Positions 25,282 to 34,403 of a DNA stretch of 64,000 bases are shown here, piece by piece. The notes beneath the pieces are model-generated. The model saw nothing but the letters and a program-made list of their open reading frames with translations, had not been told where the DNA came from and searched no databases. This stretch comes from Mucilaginibacter sp. CSA2-8R (GTDB lineage: Bacteria; Bacteroidota; Bacteroidia; Sphingobacteriales; Sphingobacteriaceae): NCBI RefSeq assembly GCF_038806765.1, contig NZ_CP152389.1, positions 1,488,001-1,552,000 on the forward strand. Reading direction: 5' to 3'. Numbering within the stretch: position 1 is the stretch's first letter; each line of letters begins with the position of its first letter. The translations under genes were made by a program, and so were the position numbers.

Positions 25282-26662
25282 AAGCTACTTGTACGGGTTT
25301 AATGGTGGGTTGCATAATTACGCTCACAAACAGGCCGGATAAAAACCAGTTCATATAAGATATATATGATGATGACTCTACCTCTGAGGTAAACAGAGGC
25401 AGCATAATTCCGATTTTAAATAACAAAACCGCGATGCACAATTTTCTTTCCTTACCCTTTAAAATGTTAAACCATTTGATGCCTGTTCTTATAAAAACAA
25501 CGTAGATAAAAAGATACAGTAATAATGTTTGTACACCGGCCTGCACACCAATAATGATAAACTGATTTTCGCCGCCTATATTTTCTCCTAATGTACCGCC
25601 TACGCGGCCTGAAGTACCCAAGCCAATACCAAACGGATGGTTTATCATAGAGATAACACCTTGTATCCACTCCACCAAGTGGCCAACACTCGATGGGTTG
25701 CTAAAATCTACGGTATTCATCACCACTTCGATAAGGCCTGTGTTATTTTGCTCAAAGCGGGTAAATAAGTAAATAAGATACAAAGCCGCGAAGGCTAATA
25801 TGGTGTGTACCGAATGGGTGATAAATTTTCTTTTAGTGAGTAAAGCGTACACATAAATCATCAAACCGTAACCGGCCAACGGTGCCCTGGATATTGCAAA
25901 CAGAATAGATAAAAGGGTTGCCGCCAGTGCAAGTAAATTTAAATTGTTAAACTTAAACTGGTTTTTATCATCAGTATACAGGGCAAGTATAACGGCCAGT
26001 GCCAGCAGTGTAGCTGCGGCATGCTCAAGCGGATTAGCAAAAAAGCTGGCAAAGCGTTTATAGCCGCCCTCTGATTCAAATGTCCAGCTTAACCCAAAAT
26101 GACCACTCGGCTCAAAATTGAAAAAGTAGTAACTATAATCGGCATAGCCTGTTAGGGTTTGTAAATGCAGATTCATGCCAACCTCGCCCAACAGCACCGC
26201 TCCGGCAGCAATAGTAACCAATACGATGTAGCTGAAATATTGGTTAATGTAAACGCTTTTAAGATTGATAAATCTGCCTGCAAAGTATACAATAACAAAA
26301 AATGATGTGCTTTTTAACGCAACTAAACGGTTAACCAAGCCTTGCTCGCCAATGGGTAAAATGGCATAAACGCCTGTTATTACTAAAAACAAAAACAAGG
26401 CATAATCCAGAACATGAAACTTAGGCCGGGTTGTTAGGCTAAATATACCTATCAGAAAAACCGCGATAACTATGATTTCTTTAAAAAACTGAAAAGCTGG
26501 GATCAGGCTTTTTAAGCCGAGCATAAACGACACCGACATGGCGGTGGTATAAACCGATAAGCCAAATATAAAAAATATGAGTATACCCTGCCGGTTTCCA
26601 TTAAACACTTCTTTTGCCGCAACAAAAAAAGAAATAACAAATATTAACGGAAATATGAACAT
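25271..26662 (-). CDS. O-antigen polymerase/ligase-like membrane protein (second Wzy-like)
   Basis: This 463-residue polytopic protein has about 11-12 hydrophobic segments. In the second half, [17 protein letters not shown] and [21 protein letters not shown] match the Wzy_C family pattern (GxGxG followed by a periplasmic loop, then E-f..i..q.G). A TTG 9 bp upstream is in frame, but the ATG at 26662 gives the natural start before the first helix. It sits between a GT2 and an acyltransferase gene, downstream of the Wzx-type flippase, so a Wzx/Wzy pathway is encoded by this run. Confidence 0.82.
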   Translation of the reverse strand: MFIFPLIFVISFFVAAKEVFNGNRQGILIFFIFGLSVYTTAMSVSFMLGLKSLIPAFQFFKEIIVIAVFLIGIFSLTTRPKFHVLDYALFLFLVITGVYAILPIGEQGLVNRLVALKSTSFFVIVYFAGRFINLKSVYINQYFSYIVLVTIAAGAVLLGEVGMNLHLQTLTGYADYSYYFFNFEPSGHFGLSWTFESEGGYKRFASFFANPLEHAAATLLALAVILALYTDDKNQFKFNNLNLLALAATLLSILFAISRAPLAGYGLMIYVYALLTKRKFITHSVHTILAFAALYLIYLFTRFEQNNTGLIEVVMNTVDFSNPSSVGHLVEWIQGVISMINHPFGIGLGTSGRVGGTLGENIGGENQFIIIGVQAGVQTLLLYLFIYVVFIRTGIKWFNILKGKERKLCIAVLLFKIGIMLPLFTSEVESSSYISYMNWFLSGLFVSVIMQPTIKPVQVAYDH

Positions 26663-26671
26663 GCCCAACAA

Positions 26672-27613
26672 CTACAGGTGTAAGTTATTTTTTGACCAAA
26701 TTACTTCTTTTGGCGTAAAAAGTCCTTCTCTTAAGCCTTTAAGCAGTAAGGTTGCTTTTGTATTGCGTCGTCTCACCAAAAAATAAACCCATAAAGCAAA
26801 ATAGTAAAGGCCATTATAAACAAAGTTTACCGGAAGCAAGGCCGGCACTCCATACTGCCTGATGAACCATAAGTGGTTCCGGCTGATATAATAGTGGATA
26901 ACAGGGCTTAACTGACCTTCTTTTTTAGGGGCAGATACCTTGGCTGAAACACCAGCCTCATGATACATTTTGCAGGATGGCAGGTAATGTAAAACATATC
27001 CTTCTTTACGAAGTCGGTAGGATAGGTCGACATCTTCGTAATACAAAAAGAAGAGCTTGTTGAATAAGCCGCTTTTCTGCAAAGCCTCATTTTTAAGCAT
27101 CATACAGCAACCGGTTAGCCACTCGGCCACATAAAACAAATTGGTAGCGGCTTGGATAGGTGTAGTGGTGTCAGATATGGTTGTACCCAGTACTTTATTG
27201 AAACGTCCCTCACCGTTCCAGATCGTATCGGGTTTATGCATCCAATAAATGGCAGGCTGCACCGCTGCTACTGCCGGATGCTTTTGTAAATGAAAACTTA
27301 GTTTCGAAACGATGTCTTCGTCAACCAAAGTATCGGTGTTCATCACCAACGAATAGGTGTAACCTTGGGCTATACTGTGCTGCAATGCACGATTGTTGCC
27401 TTCGGCAAAGCCAAGGTTTTCTTTATTGTCGATGTAGATAAGTTCAGGAAATGTTTCTCTTAAAATAGCCAGAGAGCCGTCGGTAGATCCATTATCTGTA
27501 ATAATGATATCAAAAATATCGGTATTACAATATTTTAAAACCGAGCGTATGCAATTGGTGGTATGCTCGGGCGTATTCCAGTTAAGCAATATAAGAGCAA
27601 CCGCTTTATACAT
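26672..27613 (-). CDS. Glycosyltransferase family 2
   Basis: This GT2 enzyme has 313 residues. ALILLNWNTPEHTTNCIRSV is the N-terminus, with IIITDNGSTDGS. NLGFAEGNNRAL and LVMNTDTLVDEDI (MNTDT in the metal position) follow. GCCMMLKNEAL, FFLYYEDVDLSYRLRKEGY and HYYISRNHLWFIRQY complete it, as in many rhamnosyltransferase-like GT2 proteins. A C-terminal hydrophobic region (about 260-285) may contact the membrane. It overlaps the flippase gene by 8 bp and lies 9 bp before the polymerase gene, so it is inside a tight operon. Confidence 0.9.
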   Translation of the reverse strand: MYKAVALILLNWNTPEHTTNCIRSVLKYCNTDIFDIIITDNGSTDGSLAILRETFPELIYIDNKENLGFAEGNNRALQHSIAQGYTYSLVMNTDTLVDEDIVSKLSFHLQKHPAVAAVQPAIYWMHKPDTIWNGEGRFNKVLGTTISDTTTPIQAATNLFYVAEWLTGCCMMLKNEALQKSGLFNKLFFLYYEDVDLSYRLRKEGYVLHYLPSCKMYHEAGVSAKVSAPKKEGQLSPVIHYYISRNHLWFIRQYGVPALLPVNFVYNGLYYFALWVYFLVRRRNTKATLLLKGLREGLFTPKEVIWSKNNLHL

Positions 27614-28868
27614 TTTTTAAATCTGTTTTGTTAACGATATACTCATACATCAATAATGCACAAAACTCAATAACAACCGTAAATGCGCCTGTAAGTACGA
27701 TGTGATTAAGCTGAAGCAGTGAATAGGTAATGATAAAAGACAGAACCAGCAGTATCAAAGCTATATTAAAAATGGCTTTGTTGCTGTTTTTTAGTAATTG
27801 ATCAAGCACATTTAAAACGTTCAATGCGGAAATGACAGGTACTATAGCCATAATTTTGAGCAATGTAGCTGCCATATCATTATGCTCTTTTGAAAGGATG
27901 AAGACAATAAAATCTGCCAGAAAAAAAATCAAAACGGATCCGAAAAAAAAGATAGCAGTAAGCGCATATTTCATTTTACGGCGATATACCTGCCAATTAG
28001 CAGCATTCTGATTGTAAACAGCAACTGCTTTAGGATAAACGGCATTCGAAATGGTAATTAGTAAATTGCGGCATTGCCCAATGATGCGATCGCAAAGCGT
28101 GTAAGCACCCAGCAGCATGGTGTTGCCCCACTCGGTTAGTGCAAAAATAATGATAGACTGCTGAAGGTGAACAGATATGTTATTAACGGTGAGATAGAAG
28201 TTTGCCTTGCTGATAAGTTGTAAGTCTGCTATTTTGGAAGAATAGTATGAGATATTAAATGTACGCCTGATGTAAAACCACAAAGCCAGGTACATGAATA
28301 CGCTTAGCGCGCCTAAAGCAAAATTGACCCATTCGGCATGCTGATGCTGCTTAATAATCATATAAATAACTATAAGCGATAACGCATTTGAAAGTAAGTT
28401 CACTAAATTGAAGATCTTTATCTTCTGCATCCCAATAAAAAAGAACAAGGGATTTATAACTTCTGCAGCTATCATCGGTATTGACAGCAGGAGGTAGTTA
28501 TAATAGGTTAGATGAAAAAGCTTTAAACCTGCAATAAGTAAAATGACCAGCAAAAAAACCATGAAACGAACGGTTAGTGTATTGTAAAACACCTTACTTA
28601 ATTGGTCCTCAAATTTTGCATGTGTGGCAACATCTCTCACTCCAGATTGGTTGGTGCCATAATTAACAACGGTGCCGGCCAACTGTGCAAACCGACTGGA
28701 AAACATAATTAAGCCAAATTTTTCTAAACCCAGGTGGCGGGTAATGATAGGTATAAGCAATACCAACAACAGGGTGTTAGATATTTGTATACCTCCTAAG
28801 TTCAAAAAATTAGCAACGATAGCAGTACTTCGTGTCTTTCTATATATATCAGCAGCAAATTTGTTCAA
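27606..28868 (-). CDS. Polysaccharide flippase (Wzx / MOP superfamily)
   Basis: This 420-residue membrane protein has about 12-14 predicted helices. The N-terminal LNLGGIQISNTLLLVLLIPIITRHLGLEKFGLIMF is the typical MOP-flippase opening. It would flip the lipid-linked repeat unit to the periplasm for Wzy. The overlap with the GT2 gene and the polymerase downstream support a Wzx/Wzy operon. Two A8 tracts (27921-27928 and 27943-27950 on the plus strand) lie within it. It is near the short end for the family, and all main segments appear present. Confidence 0.87.
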   Translation of the reverse strand: MNKFAADIYRKTRSTAIVANFLNLGGIQISNTLLLVLLIPIITRHLGLEKFGLIMFSSRFAQLAGTVVNYGTNQSGVRDVATHAKFEDQLSKVFYNTLTVRFMVFLLVILLIAGLKLFHLTYYNYLLLSIPMIAAEVINPLFFFIGMQKIKIFNLVNLLSNALSLIVIYMIIKQHQHAEWVNFALGALSVFMYLALWFYIRRTFNISYYSSKIADLQLISKANFYLTVNNISVHLQQSIIIFALTEWGNTMLLGAYTLCDRIIGQCRNLLITISNAVYPKAVAVYNQNAANWQVYRRKMKYALTAIFFFGSVLIFFLADFIVFILSKEHNDMAATLLKIMAIVPVISALNVLNVLDQLLKNSNKAIFNIALILLVLSFIITYSLLQLNHIVLTGAFTVVIEFCALLMYEYIVNKTDLKNV

Positions 28869-28914
28869 GACGACTTACGGAAACAGCTTTAAATTTAAGT
28901 AATGTTTGTTGTTA

Positions 28915-30618
28915 TTAGTGTGTTGTAAAAGCCGCTAAATCCTGATACACGTTACGGAAAGAGCTGCGTAAGCCAATGGTGATCATTTTAGTGTTGTCGG
29001 TAAAGCTGCTATTGCTTTCGTGCCGGTACACGCCGCTTAATTCTATACGAAGGTTGTATTTTGGATTGAGCAAATAAGCTACCTTGGCTTCGCTGTAATA
29101 TAAGTTAGTACGCAAACCTTGGCCTATAAAGTTACCATTAGTAGCATAGGCATTGTTAAACAAATTGGGGTCGAATGGGCCGGTGTATCGCGCTTGGGTA
29201 CGGTAATCTAATAATACGTTTTTACCCCAATTTTGCCCGTTAACATCAAGGCCATATTGTCCGTAATTAAGCTGGCCCGAAAAATCGAAACGTTTGTAGC
29301 TGTAATTTAGGATACCAACTACCTCTTTAAAGTTAGCGCCCCAAGGGTGAGCGAGTGGTTCGTTTTGCTGGGCGTAGTTCAACACACTGGATGTTTGGCT
29401 GTAAGTGTAAGGTCTTGCACTGTTATACTCGAACAAATAATTAAGGCGTTTAACGTTAAACAAGTCAGCGCCCCTGATGCCTAACTGCCACGCGCTTTTA
29501 TTGCGCGAACTGCCTTTGCCTGATAAAAAGTTTTTAGCTTCAAATTCGTCCAGTGCAAATTGACCATAGGCTGTTAAGTGGTCGGTAATTTTGTATTTAC
29601 TATTAAAACCAATCAAGGCGTTATCCGGCGACCCATTGCTGGCTTCGAGCGGGCGCAAAAAAATAATAGGATTTCCGTAAGTAAAATCAAACCCGCGCTT
29701 ATAGCCTTTGTCGTCGGCATCGGCCCATATTATAGCATCAAAAAAGCCTAACGAAAAGCGATTGGTCACGCTCCAGTCGAGATAATGGAATACACCCCAT
29801 TTTTTCCGGTTGCCGGTCTCAACGCTGAATTTTTGTGCTGTTGGGTCTTGCATGTAACTCCACATCACCATGTAATTTACGTTACCCAGGCTGGCCGTAA
29901 GTTTTAAAAAGCTGTACGGCGAACTAAAATCTGACAAAAGCATGGAACGGTAACCGTCGCCAATAAAGTTTTTATCATATCCGGCAGCAATGTTTAAATA
30001 CTTGGTTGGCGTGTAGGATAGTAATGCCGTAACATACGACCAGTCTTTAGTGCGACCAAATGAGCCGTTTGCTACGTTACGATCATAAGCTTGTCCCGGA
30101 ACTATGCCCGTTTGATTTATATAAGTGTTTAAATAATCTGGAAATGCAGCTTGGTTTTCAAAACCACTGGTATAAAAATAGAAATTTTTACCAACCGTAC
30201 CGCCTAATTGGAAACCACGAGTATTGATCCAGGTAGTGCGCGAATTACTAAAATCGCGGCCAATAACTAAATCAGGCAAGTAATCTGCAAAAAATGTATA
30301 GTCTGAATGATTGACTTCTATCAGGTGTTCATTAAATAATTTACGATGTACCCAACTGTGATGACCTGTAGTATCTGTATATTGATATATCAGTTTATCG
30401 TACTTAGGGAACAGCGTGCTGTCGTCTATACGGTAAGGTTTGATAGAAGAATGGAAACGGTTACGGGTAGAGTATACAGAATCGTTTAACTTTTGATAAA
30501 ACTGGTAGCTGTAGGGTAACTGCTGTACTTGTGCCCGGGCTGTAAAGTTGAATGTTATTACAATAGCAAATACAAGCAAAAGCAGAAAGTGGTACGGTGC
30601 AGGTAAGTATCTTTTCAT
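28915..30618 (-). CDS. RemB/Wzi-like outer-membrane beta-barrel protein
   Basis: This 567-residue secreted protein has a signal peptide (hydrophobic 10-27, ending ARAQ). Aromatic-rich beta segments run throughout, including IGRDFSNSRTTWINTRGFQLGG, GYDKNFIGDGYRSMLLSDF and YGNPIIFLRPLEASNGSPDNALIGF, and the C-terminus contains IGLRSSFRN. This pattern resembles RemB, found with gliding-motility and polysaccharide genes in Flavobacterium, and is distantly Wzi-like. A role in surface attachment or organisation of exopolysaccharide is inferred. It is the first gene of the minus run ending at 23423, 46 bp before the flippase gene. Confidence 0.68.
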   Translation of the reverse strand: MKRYLPAPYHFLLLLVFAIVITFNFTARAQVQQLPYSYQFYQKLNDSVYSTRNRFHSSIKPYRIDDSTLFPKYDKLIYQYTDTTGHHSWVHRKLFNEHLIEVNHSDYTFFADYLPDLVIGRDFSNSRTTWINTRGFQLGGTVGKNFYFYTSGFENQAAFPDYLNTYINQTGIVPGQAYDRNVANGSFGRTKDWSYVTALLSYTPTKYLNIAAGYDKNFIGDGYRSMLLSDFSSPYSFLKLTASLGNVNYMVMWSYMQDPTAQKFSVETGNRKKWGVFHYLDWSVTNRFSLGFFDAIIWADADDKGYKRGFDFTYGNPIIFLRPLEASNGSPDNALIGFNSKYKITDHLTAYGQFALDEFEAKNFLSGKGSSRNKSAWQLGIRGADLFNVKRLNYLFEYNSARPYTYSQTSSVLNYAQQNEPLAHPWGANFKEVVGILNYSYKRFDFSGQLNYGQYGLDVNGQNWGKNVLLDYRTQARYTGPFDPNLFNNAYATNGNFIGQGLRTNLYYSEAKVAYLLNPKYNLRIELSGVYRHESNSSFTDNTKMITIGLRSSFRNVYQDLAAFTTH

Positions 30619-30984
30619 GGGTAAATTGAGCGGCCAAAGATATACAAAGCCGGGTTAATCTTGTTTGTGACGAGTAAAAAGCTAACAAAAGTAGCTGTAA
30701 CATGTTTTAGCAAGGCACTTTTAACCATTGAGTAATAGTAACTAACTATAACATTGGTTACATATTAAACGTAAAACGCCTATAAAATTATTGTAATTAT
30801 AAATAATAAGATTTTATTTTTACTGCGCTAAATTTTTCATATTATTAATTAAGGTTGTAAAATATTTCCGATAGTTAAAAATGTGTAAACGCCGTTGTTA
30901 TTTTTTAATATTAAAATCCAAATATAACTACTAATTTAGCACACCACTTTACCAGCCTAAGCTGGCTTTGCACATAAGTTTGAT
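30619..30984. other. Divergent intergenic region of 366 bp
   Basis: This is AT-rich, with no open frame of note. An exact -7 box on the minus strand (TATCTTTG, plus 30635-30642) sits 17 bp before the RemB-like start but lacks a good -33 box. TAATTTAG at 30932-30939, one base off the -7 consensus, may serve the priming transferase gene. A 5-bp GC-rich hairpin (CCAGC/GCTGG, 30952-30965) lies 20 bp before the ATG at 30985. Confidence 0.5.
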
Positions 30985-32382
30985 ATGAGTCACAGATATG
31001 CTACTTTCATAAAAGCAATTAACCTTTCGGCTGATTATATAATTTTGAACGTGAGCATGATTATAGCTTATCTTATTGTAGATAAGTCATACATTGCATG
31101 GATTGCCAATAAAAATTATTTACCCATCGTTTTAGTATTTAATCTCATCTGGCTGCTATCGGCCAACGTAACCCGTTTGTATGAGCATGTACTTAACAAA
31201 GATTCGATTAAAACTTACCGGGGTGTTTTTAAAACTTACCTGCTCTTTGTAAGCTTAATTTGTTTTACCGTACTTATCATAATCGGTACTAAAGCTTATT
31301 TTATTACGCGCCAGTACTTGTTTTATGCCTTGGCTTTATTCGGCTTTTTACTGGGTACCTGGAAGCTTATATTTTTGGCTATACGCCGCAGCGACCGGGC
31401 CTTACTTACCGATTTTAGGCAGGCCGTTATTGTAGGCGGTGGCCGCATAGGCAAAGACTTGTACAACTTTGTTACTCAAAACCCGGAAAGGGGCTATTTG
31501 ATCAAAGGCATATTTGATGATACTGCTGTAGGCGTTGAGCAAAGCTTATACTTGGGCGGTGTTAACCAATGTATCTCTTATGTTAAAGAAAACCGCATTG
31601 ACGAGATTTTTTGCACGCTACCTAACACAGAGGCTGAGAAAATTGAGCGTTTGATGCTGGATGCCGATAAAAATCTGATTCGCTTTAAACTGATTCCGGA
31701 GTTTTATTATACGCATAAACCCACCTTTGTTCAAAACTTCGGACACATACCTGTAATTTCTATCCGGCCTGAGCCTTTGGAGAATATGCTTAACCGCTTT
31801 ATTAAACGGGTGTTTGATATCGGGTTTTCGCTGTTCGTGATCTTATTTGTGTTTAGTTGGCTGTTTCCTATTCTCGCTATATTGATCAAAACCAGTTCGC
31901 CTGGCCCTATATTTTTCGTGCAAACACGTTCTGGTAGGGATAATGAGCCGTTTAAGTGCTTTAAGTTTCGTAGCATGCGCGTTAATAATGATTCGGACAG
32001 TAAACAGGCTACGAAAGATGATGTGCGCAAAACCAAAGTCGGCGCGTTTTTACGTCGTACCAATCTGGATGAGTTGCCGCAGTTTTTTAACGTAATTTTA
32101 GGTAATATGACCATTGTAGGCCCGCGCCCGCATATGTTAAAGCATACCGAAGAATACTCTAAACTAATTGACCAGTTTATGGTGCGTCACTTTTTAAAGC
32201 CGGGCATCACCGGCTGGGCTCAGGTAAACGGCCTGCGCGGCGAAACTAAAACTACGGAAGATATGCTGCAAAGGGTAGAGGCTGACGTTTGGTACCTGGA
32301 AAACTGGTCGTTTTTACTCGACCTGAAGATTATATTCCTGACATTTTACGGAACGTTTAAAGGCGATAAAAACGCATTTTAA
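30985..32382 (+). CDS. Undecaprenyl-phosphate sugar phosphotransferase (WcaJ/PglC-type priming enzyme)
   Basis: It starts repeat-unit synthesis by moving a hexose-1-phosphate, often glucose or galactose, from a nucleotide sugar to undecaprenyl phosphate. The 465 residues show four N-terminal membrane helices and a CoA-binding-like Rossmann region (VIVGGGRIGKDLY, about 149-161). A further membrane helix follows, and then the catalytic bacterial sugar transferase domain: KRVFDIGFS, KFRSMRVN, DELPQFFNVILGNMTIVGPRP and KPGITGWAQVNGLRGET. All the diagnostic motifs are present. Located at the edge of the EPS locus, it can prime the Wzx/Wzy-dependent polymer and possibly the ABC-exported one too. 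Confidence 0.93.
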   Translation: MSHRYATFIKAINLSADYIILNVSMIIAYLIVDKSYIAWIANKNYLPIVLVFNLIWLLSANVTRLYEHVLNKDSIKTYRGVFKTYLLFVSLICFTVLIIIGTKAYFITRQYLFYALALFGFLLGTWKLIFLAIRRSDRALLTDFRQAVIVGGGRIGKDLYNFVTQNPERGYLIKGIFDDTAVGVEQSLYLGGVNQCISYVKENRIDEIFCTLPNTEAEKIERLMLDADKNLIRFKLIPEFYYTHKPTFVQNFGHIPVISIRPEPLENMLNRFIKRVFDIGFSLFVILFVFSWLFPILAILIKTSSPGPIFFVQTRSGRDNEPFKCFKFRSMRVNNDSDSKQATKDDVRKTKVGAFLRRTNLDELPQFFNVILGNMTIVGPRPHMLKHTEEYSKLIDQFMVRHFLKPGITGWAQVNGLRGETKTTEDMLQRVEADVWYLENWSFLLDLKIIFLTFYGTFKGDKNAF

Positions 32383-32442
32383 ACAGCAGTTTAATTTTAA
32401 TCGATTTAAATACAAGGAGTTCCGGTCAAATCAAAATTTTAG

Positions 32443-32473
32443 TTTTAAAATAAAGCAGATAACACTATATTTG
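32443..32473 (+). promoter_or_regulatory. Promoter of tRNA-Leu
   Basis: TATATTTG (32466-32473) is an exact Bacteroidota -7 box. TTTT (32443-32446) stands 19 bp upstream at the -33 place, three of four matching. The tRNA 5' end is 19 bp downstream of the -7 box, the expected distance for a short 5' precursor. Confidence 0.65.
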
Positions 32474-32491
32474 CCCTCTCAAAATCCTAAT

Positions 32492-32573
32492 GCGGAAGTG
32501 GCGTAATTGGTAGCCGCACCAGACTTAGGATCTGGCGCCGCGAGGCGTGGGGGTTCGAGTCCCTTCTTCCGCA
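32492..32573 (+). tRNA. tRNA-Leu (anticodon UAG)
   Basis: The 82-nt cloverleaf has acceptor stem GCGGAAG/CTTCCGC with discriminator A and anticodon stem CCAGA/TCTGG around loop CTTAGGA (anticodon TAG). The extra arm is long (GCC-GCGA-GGC), as required for a class II tRNA. The T-loop is TTCGAGT. CCA is not encoded. The gene stands alone with its own promoter and a strong terminator, just beyond the EPS locus. A tRNA gene at the edge of such a locus is a common integration landmark, but I see no att repeat. Confidence 0.95.
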
Positions 32574-32581
32574 CAAACATT

Positions 32582-32608
32582 AAAAACCGCTTTTCAAGCG
32601 GTTTTTTT
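32582..32608 (+). terminator. Rho-independent terminator after tRNA-Leu
   Basis: AACCGCTT and AAGCGGTT form an 8-bp stem with loop TTC. A5/T5 flanks extend it, and a run of seven T follows. It begins 9 bp after the tRNA. Confidence 0.92.
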
Positions 32609-32684
32609 ATTTTAAAGCCTTTTTGTTTGCATTATAAAATCCTGTAAAACCTTTATATTAGAGATCGACTTTAAACTTGCCATT

Positions 32685-33722
32685 GTGCGAATTATATTTC
32701 TCACCATATCGTTGCTGCTTTGTATTACAGCACATGCTCAAAAAAGTTCCAACCAAGAGTTATTGGCTCCGATGGGCCCCAGGGATGAATTGATGGCAGA
32801 GATTCATGATGAGTGTTTATTCGCCAATAGGTATACTAAATCTCAAAGGCTTCAAATGTATCCTTTCAATAAAGCCTCTAAAGTCATGCTTATCTCTTTT
32901 AAGGAAGATGCTCCATTCCCGATAAAAAGAGGTCCGGTTAGAAACGAAGCTTTTTTAGAAAAGTGTACGTTAAATCAATATCAAGTGGATAGTTTAACGA
33001 GTTTGCTCTACAATCTCAACTACACACCAGTAAAAGACTTGAATATGATTGTTGCGGATCCAGGTGCCAACTGCTATGAACCCCGTAATGGTATTTTGTT
33101 TTTAAATAAGGCAAATAAGGTGTTTGGATATATTGAAATATGTTTTGGTTGTCAACGACGGTTTAAATCACCCGGCAGAATCAATGACGGTAAGTATTGT
33201 GCCGGTAAATATGAGTTGTTGGATAAATTTTTTTATGATGCTGGTATAAAGTATGGGACCAGTGAGTCGAAAATAAATCTCAGCTATCAGGATATTTTAA
33301 AACTTGATACTGGAGATGTTGCTGCGGCGATATTAGAAAAGCTTGACTGGAAAACAAATTTTGGAAGAAATTTAACTCGACTTTCTCAAGTAGAAACGGT
33401 CTTGTATCATGCCGCTAATACTATTATAATCAAGTATAGCTTAGCAAGATTTTTCAGTTCATCTGAAAGTAACTACTATAAACAAGCAGTAGGTAGCTTG
33501 CAAAGTATAAAGGCTTTTAAAGCAGCTAATATTTTAAAGGCATCCTTGAAATATTGGCCGGGTAGAAAATTGCCTCGAGAGCTTAGCGAACGCCGGAGGG
33601 TTTTATTTAAAATTTACGATAAGAAAACTCCAAAGTGGAATGCATTAATAGAAGATATTGAGGACTTAAATGGGTTAATATTTGAATTTCTCAAAATGAA
33701 CCAAAGTAAGCTTGTTGGGTAA
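32685..33722 (+). CDS. Secreted protein of unknown function
   Basis: This 345-residue protein has a clean signal peptide (RIIFLTISLLLCITAHAQ, cleavage near residue 19). The only distinctive block is CYEPRNGILFLNKANKVFGYIEICFGCQRRFKSP at about 127-160, quoted here as CYEPRNGILF and IEICFGC. The CFGC pair could bind metal or form a disulfide. I recall similar CYxPRHGI...ICFxC blocks in uncharacterised Bacteroidota proteins, but no function. The second half is helical and basic. GTG at 32685 is the start, since no ATG is positioned before the signal peptide. It follows the tRNA terminator and has no clear operon partner. Confidence 0.7.
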   Translation: MRIIFLTISLLLCITAHAQKSSNQELLAPMGPRDELMAEIHDECLFANRYTKSQRLQMYPFNKASKVMLISFKEDAPFPIKRGPVRNEAFLEKCTLNQYQVDSLTSLLYNLNYTPVKDLNMIVADPGANCYEPRNGILFLNKANKVFGYIEICFGCQRRFKSPGRINDGKYCAGKYELLDKFFYDAGIKYGTSESKINLSYQDILKLDTGDVAAAILEKLDWKTNFGRNLTRLSQVETVLYHAANTIIIKYSLARFFSSSESNYYKQAVGSLQSIKAFKAANILKASLKYWPGRKLPRELSERRRVLFKIYDKKTPKWNALIEDIEDLNGLIFEFLKMNQSKLVG

Positions 33723-33824
33723 ACTGTCGGGCTTCTGTTAATTAGATTATGTCTGCTGGTAATAAATGATTTAGATTTTCTATAAATTTCAATTTGAGAT
33801 ATGGGTTGCCTAATCATAGCTCAT

Positions 33825-34265
33825 TTAAGCAGCTTCATCAAACTGCTGATACAGCTGTTGCAACGTTTCCTGTTTCATGGGTTTAGAAATAAAGTCGCAA
33901 ACAAAGGGATAGGTTGCAGAGCGGGTAATATCAACAGGGTTGATAGAAGAGCTGAAAATATAAATTTTGATGTTTTTGGGTAGCGATGTGTAAATCCGGC
34001 TAAACTCTTCTAAAAAATCCCAGCCGTCAAATTCCGGCATTTGCAGGTCAAGTAAAATAATATCGGGCAGGTTATGGGCTTGTTCCTGGCGTAGTTGGTT
34101 TAATACAGCACGGGCGTCGTAATGGTAGTTAGCCTCGGTAAAAATCTTTAGCCTTTGGCAAAGCCTCTTCATTATTAAATGCTCCAAAGGGTTGTCATCA
34201 ATCATCACTAATCTGCTTTTAGCGTGAGAGGCATTTTGATCTGTAAACGAAGCCTGCAGCAACAT
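33825..34265 (-). CDS. Orphan single-domain response regulator (CheY-like)
   Basis: This is a receiver domain only, 146 residues. The acidic pair is in VMIDDNPLEH, the phosphoacceptor Asp in IILLDLQMPEFDGWDF, the switch Ser region in IYIFSSSINPVD, and the conserved Lys in ISKPMK. There is no output domain. It is monocistronic, with no kinase gene adjacent; the nearest kinases are about 7.5 kb away at 41.5 kb. It may act as a phosphorelay shuttle for a hybrid kinase elsewhere. That is inference. Confidence 0.88.
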   Translation of the reverse strand: MLLQASFTDQNASHAKSRLVMIDDNPLEHLIMKRLCQRLKIFTEANYHYDARAVLNQLRQEQAHNLPDIILLDLQMPEFDGWDFLEEFSRIYTSLPKNIKIYIFSSSINPVDITRSATYPFVCDFISKPMKQETLQQLYQQFDEAA

Positions 34266-34403
34266 GGTAATTTAAGTTATACGTTTATGCGATAATGCTT
34301 TATGATATAATTAAGTGGTTTAACGCACGTTAAATTCATTTTGTTACAGGGAAAATTTATTTCTGTACCACGGGGTGGGCCAACAAGCTATTTATAGACG
34401 ATT

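Noticed and set aside
30975..30982. TAAGTTTG as -7 box of the priming transferase gene
   Set aside because: It ends 2 bp before the ATG, so transcription would start inside the coding sequence.
32492..32573. tRNA-Leu as integration site of a mobile island
   Set aside because: No integrase and no direct repeat of the tRNA 3' end was found in the window.
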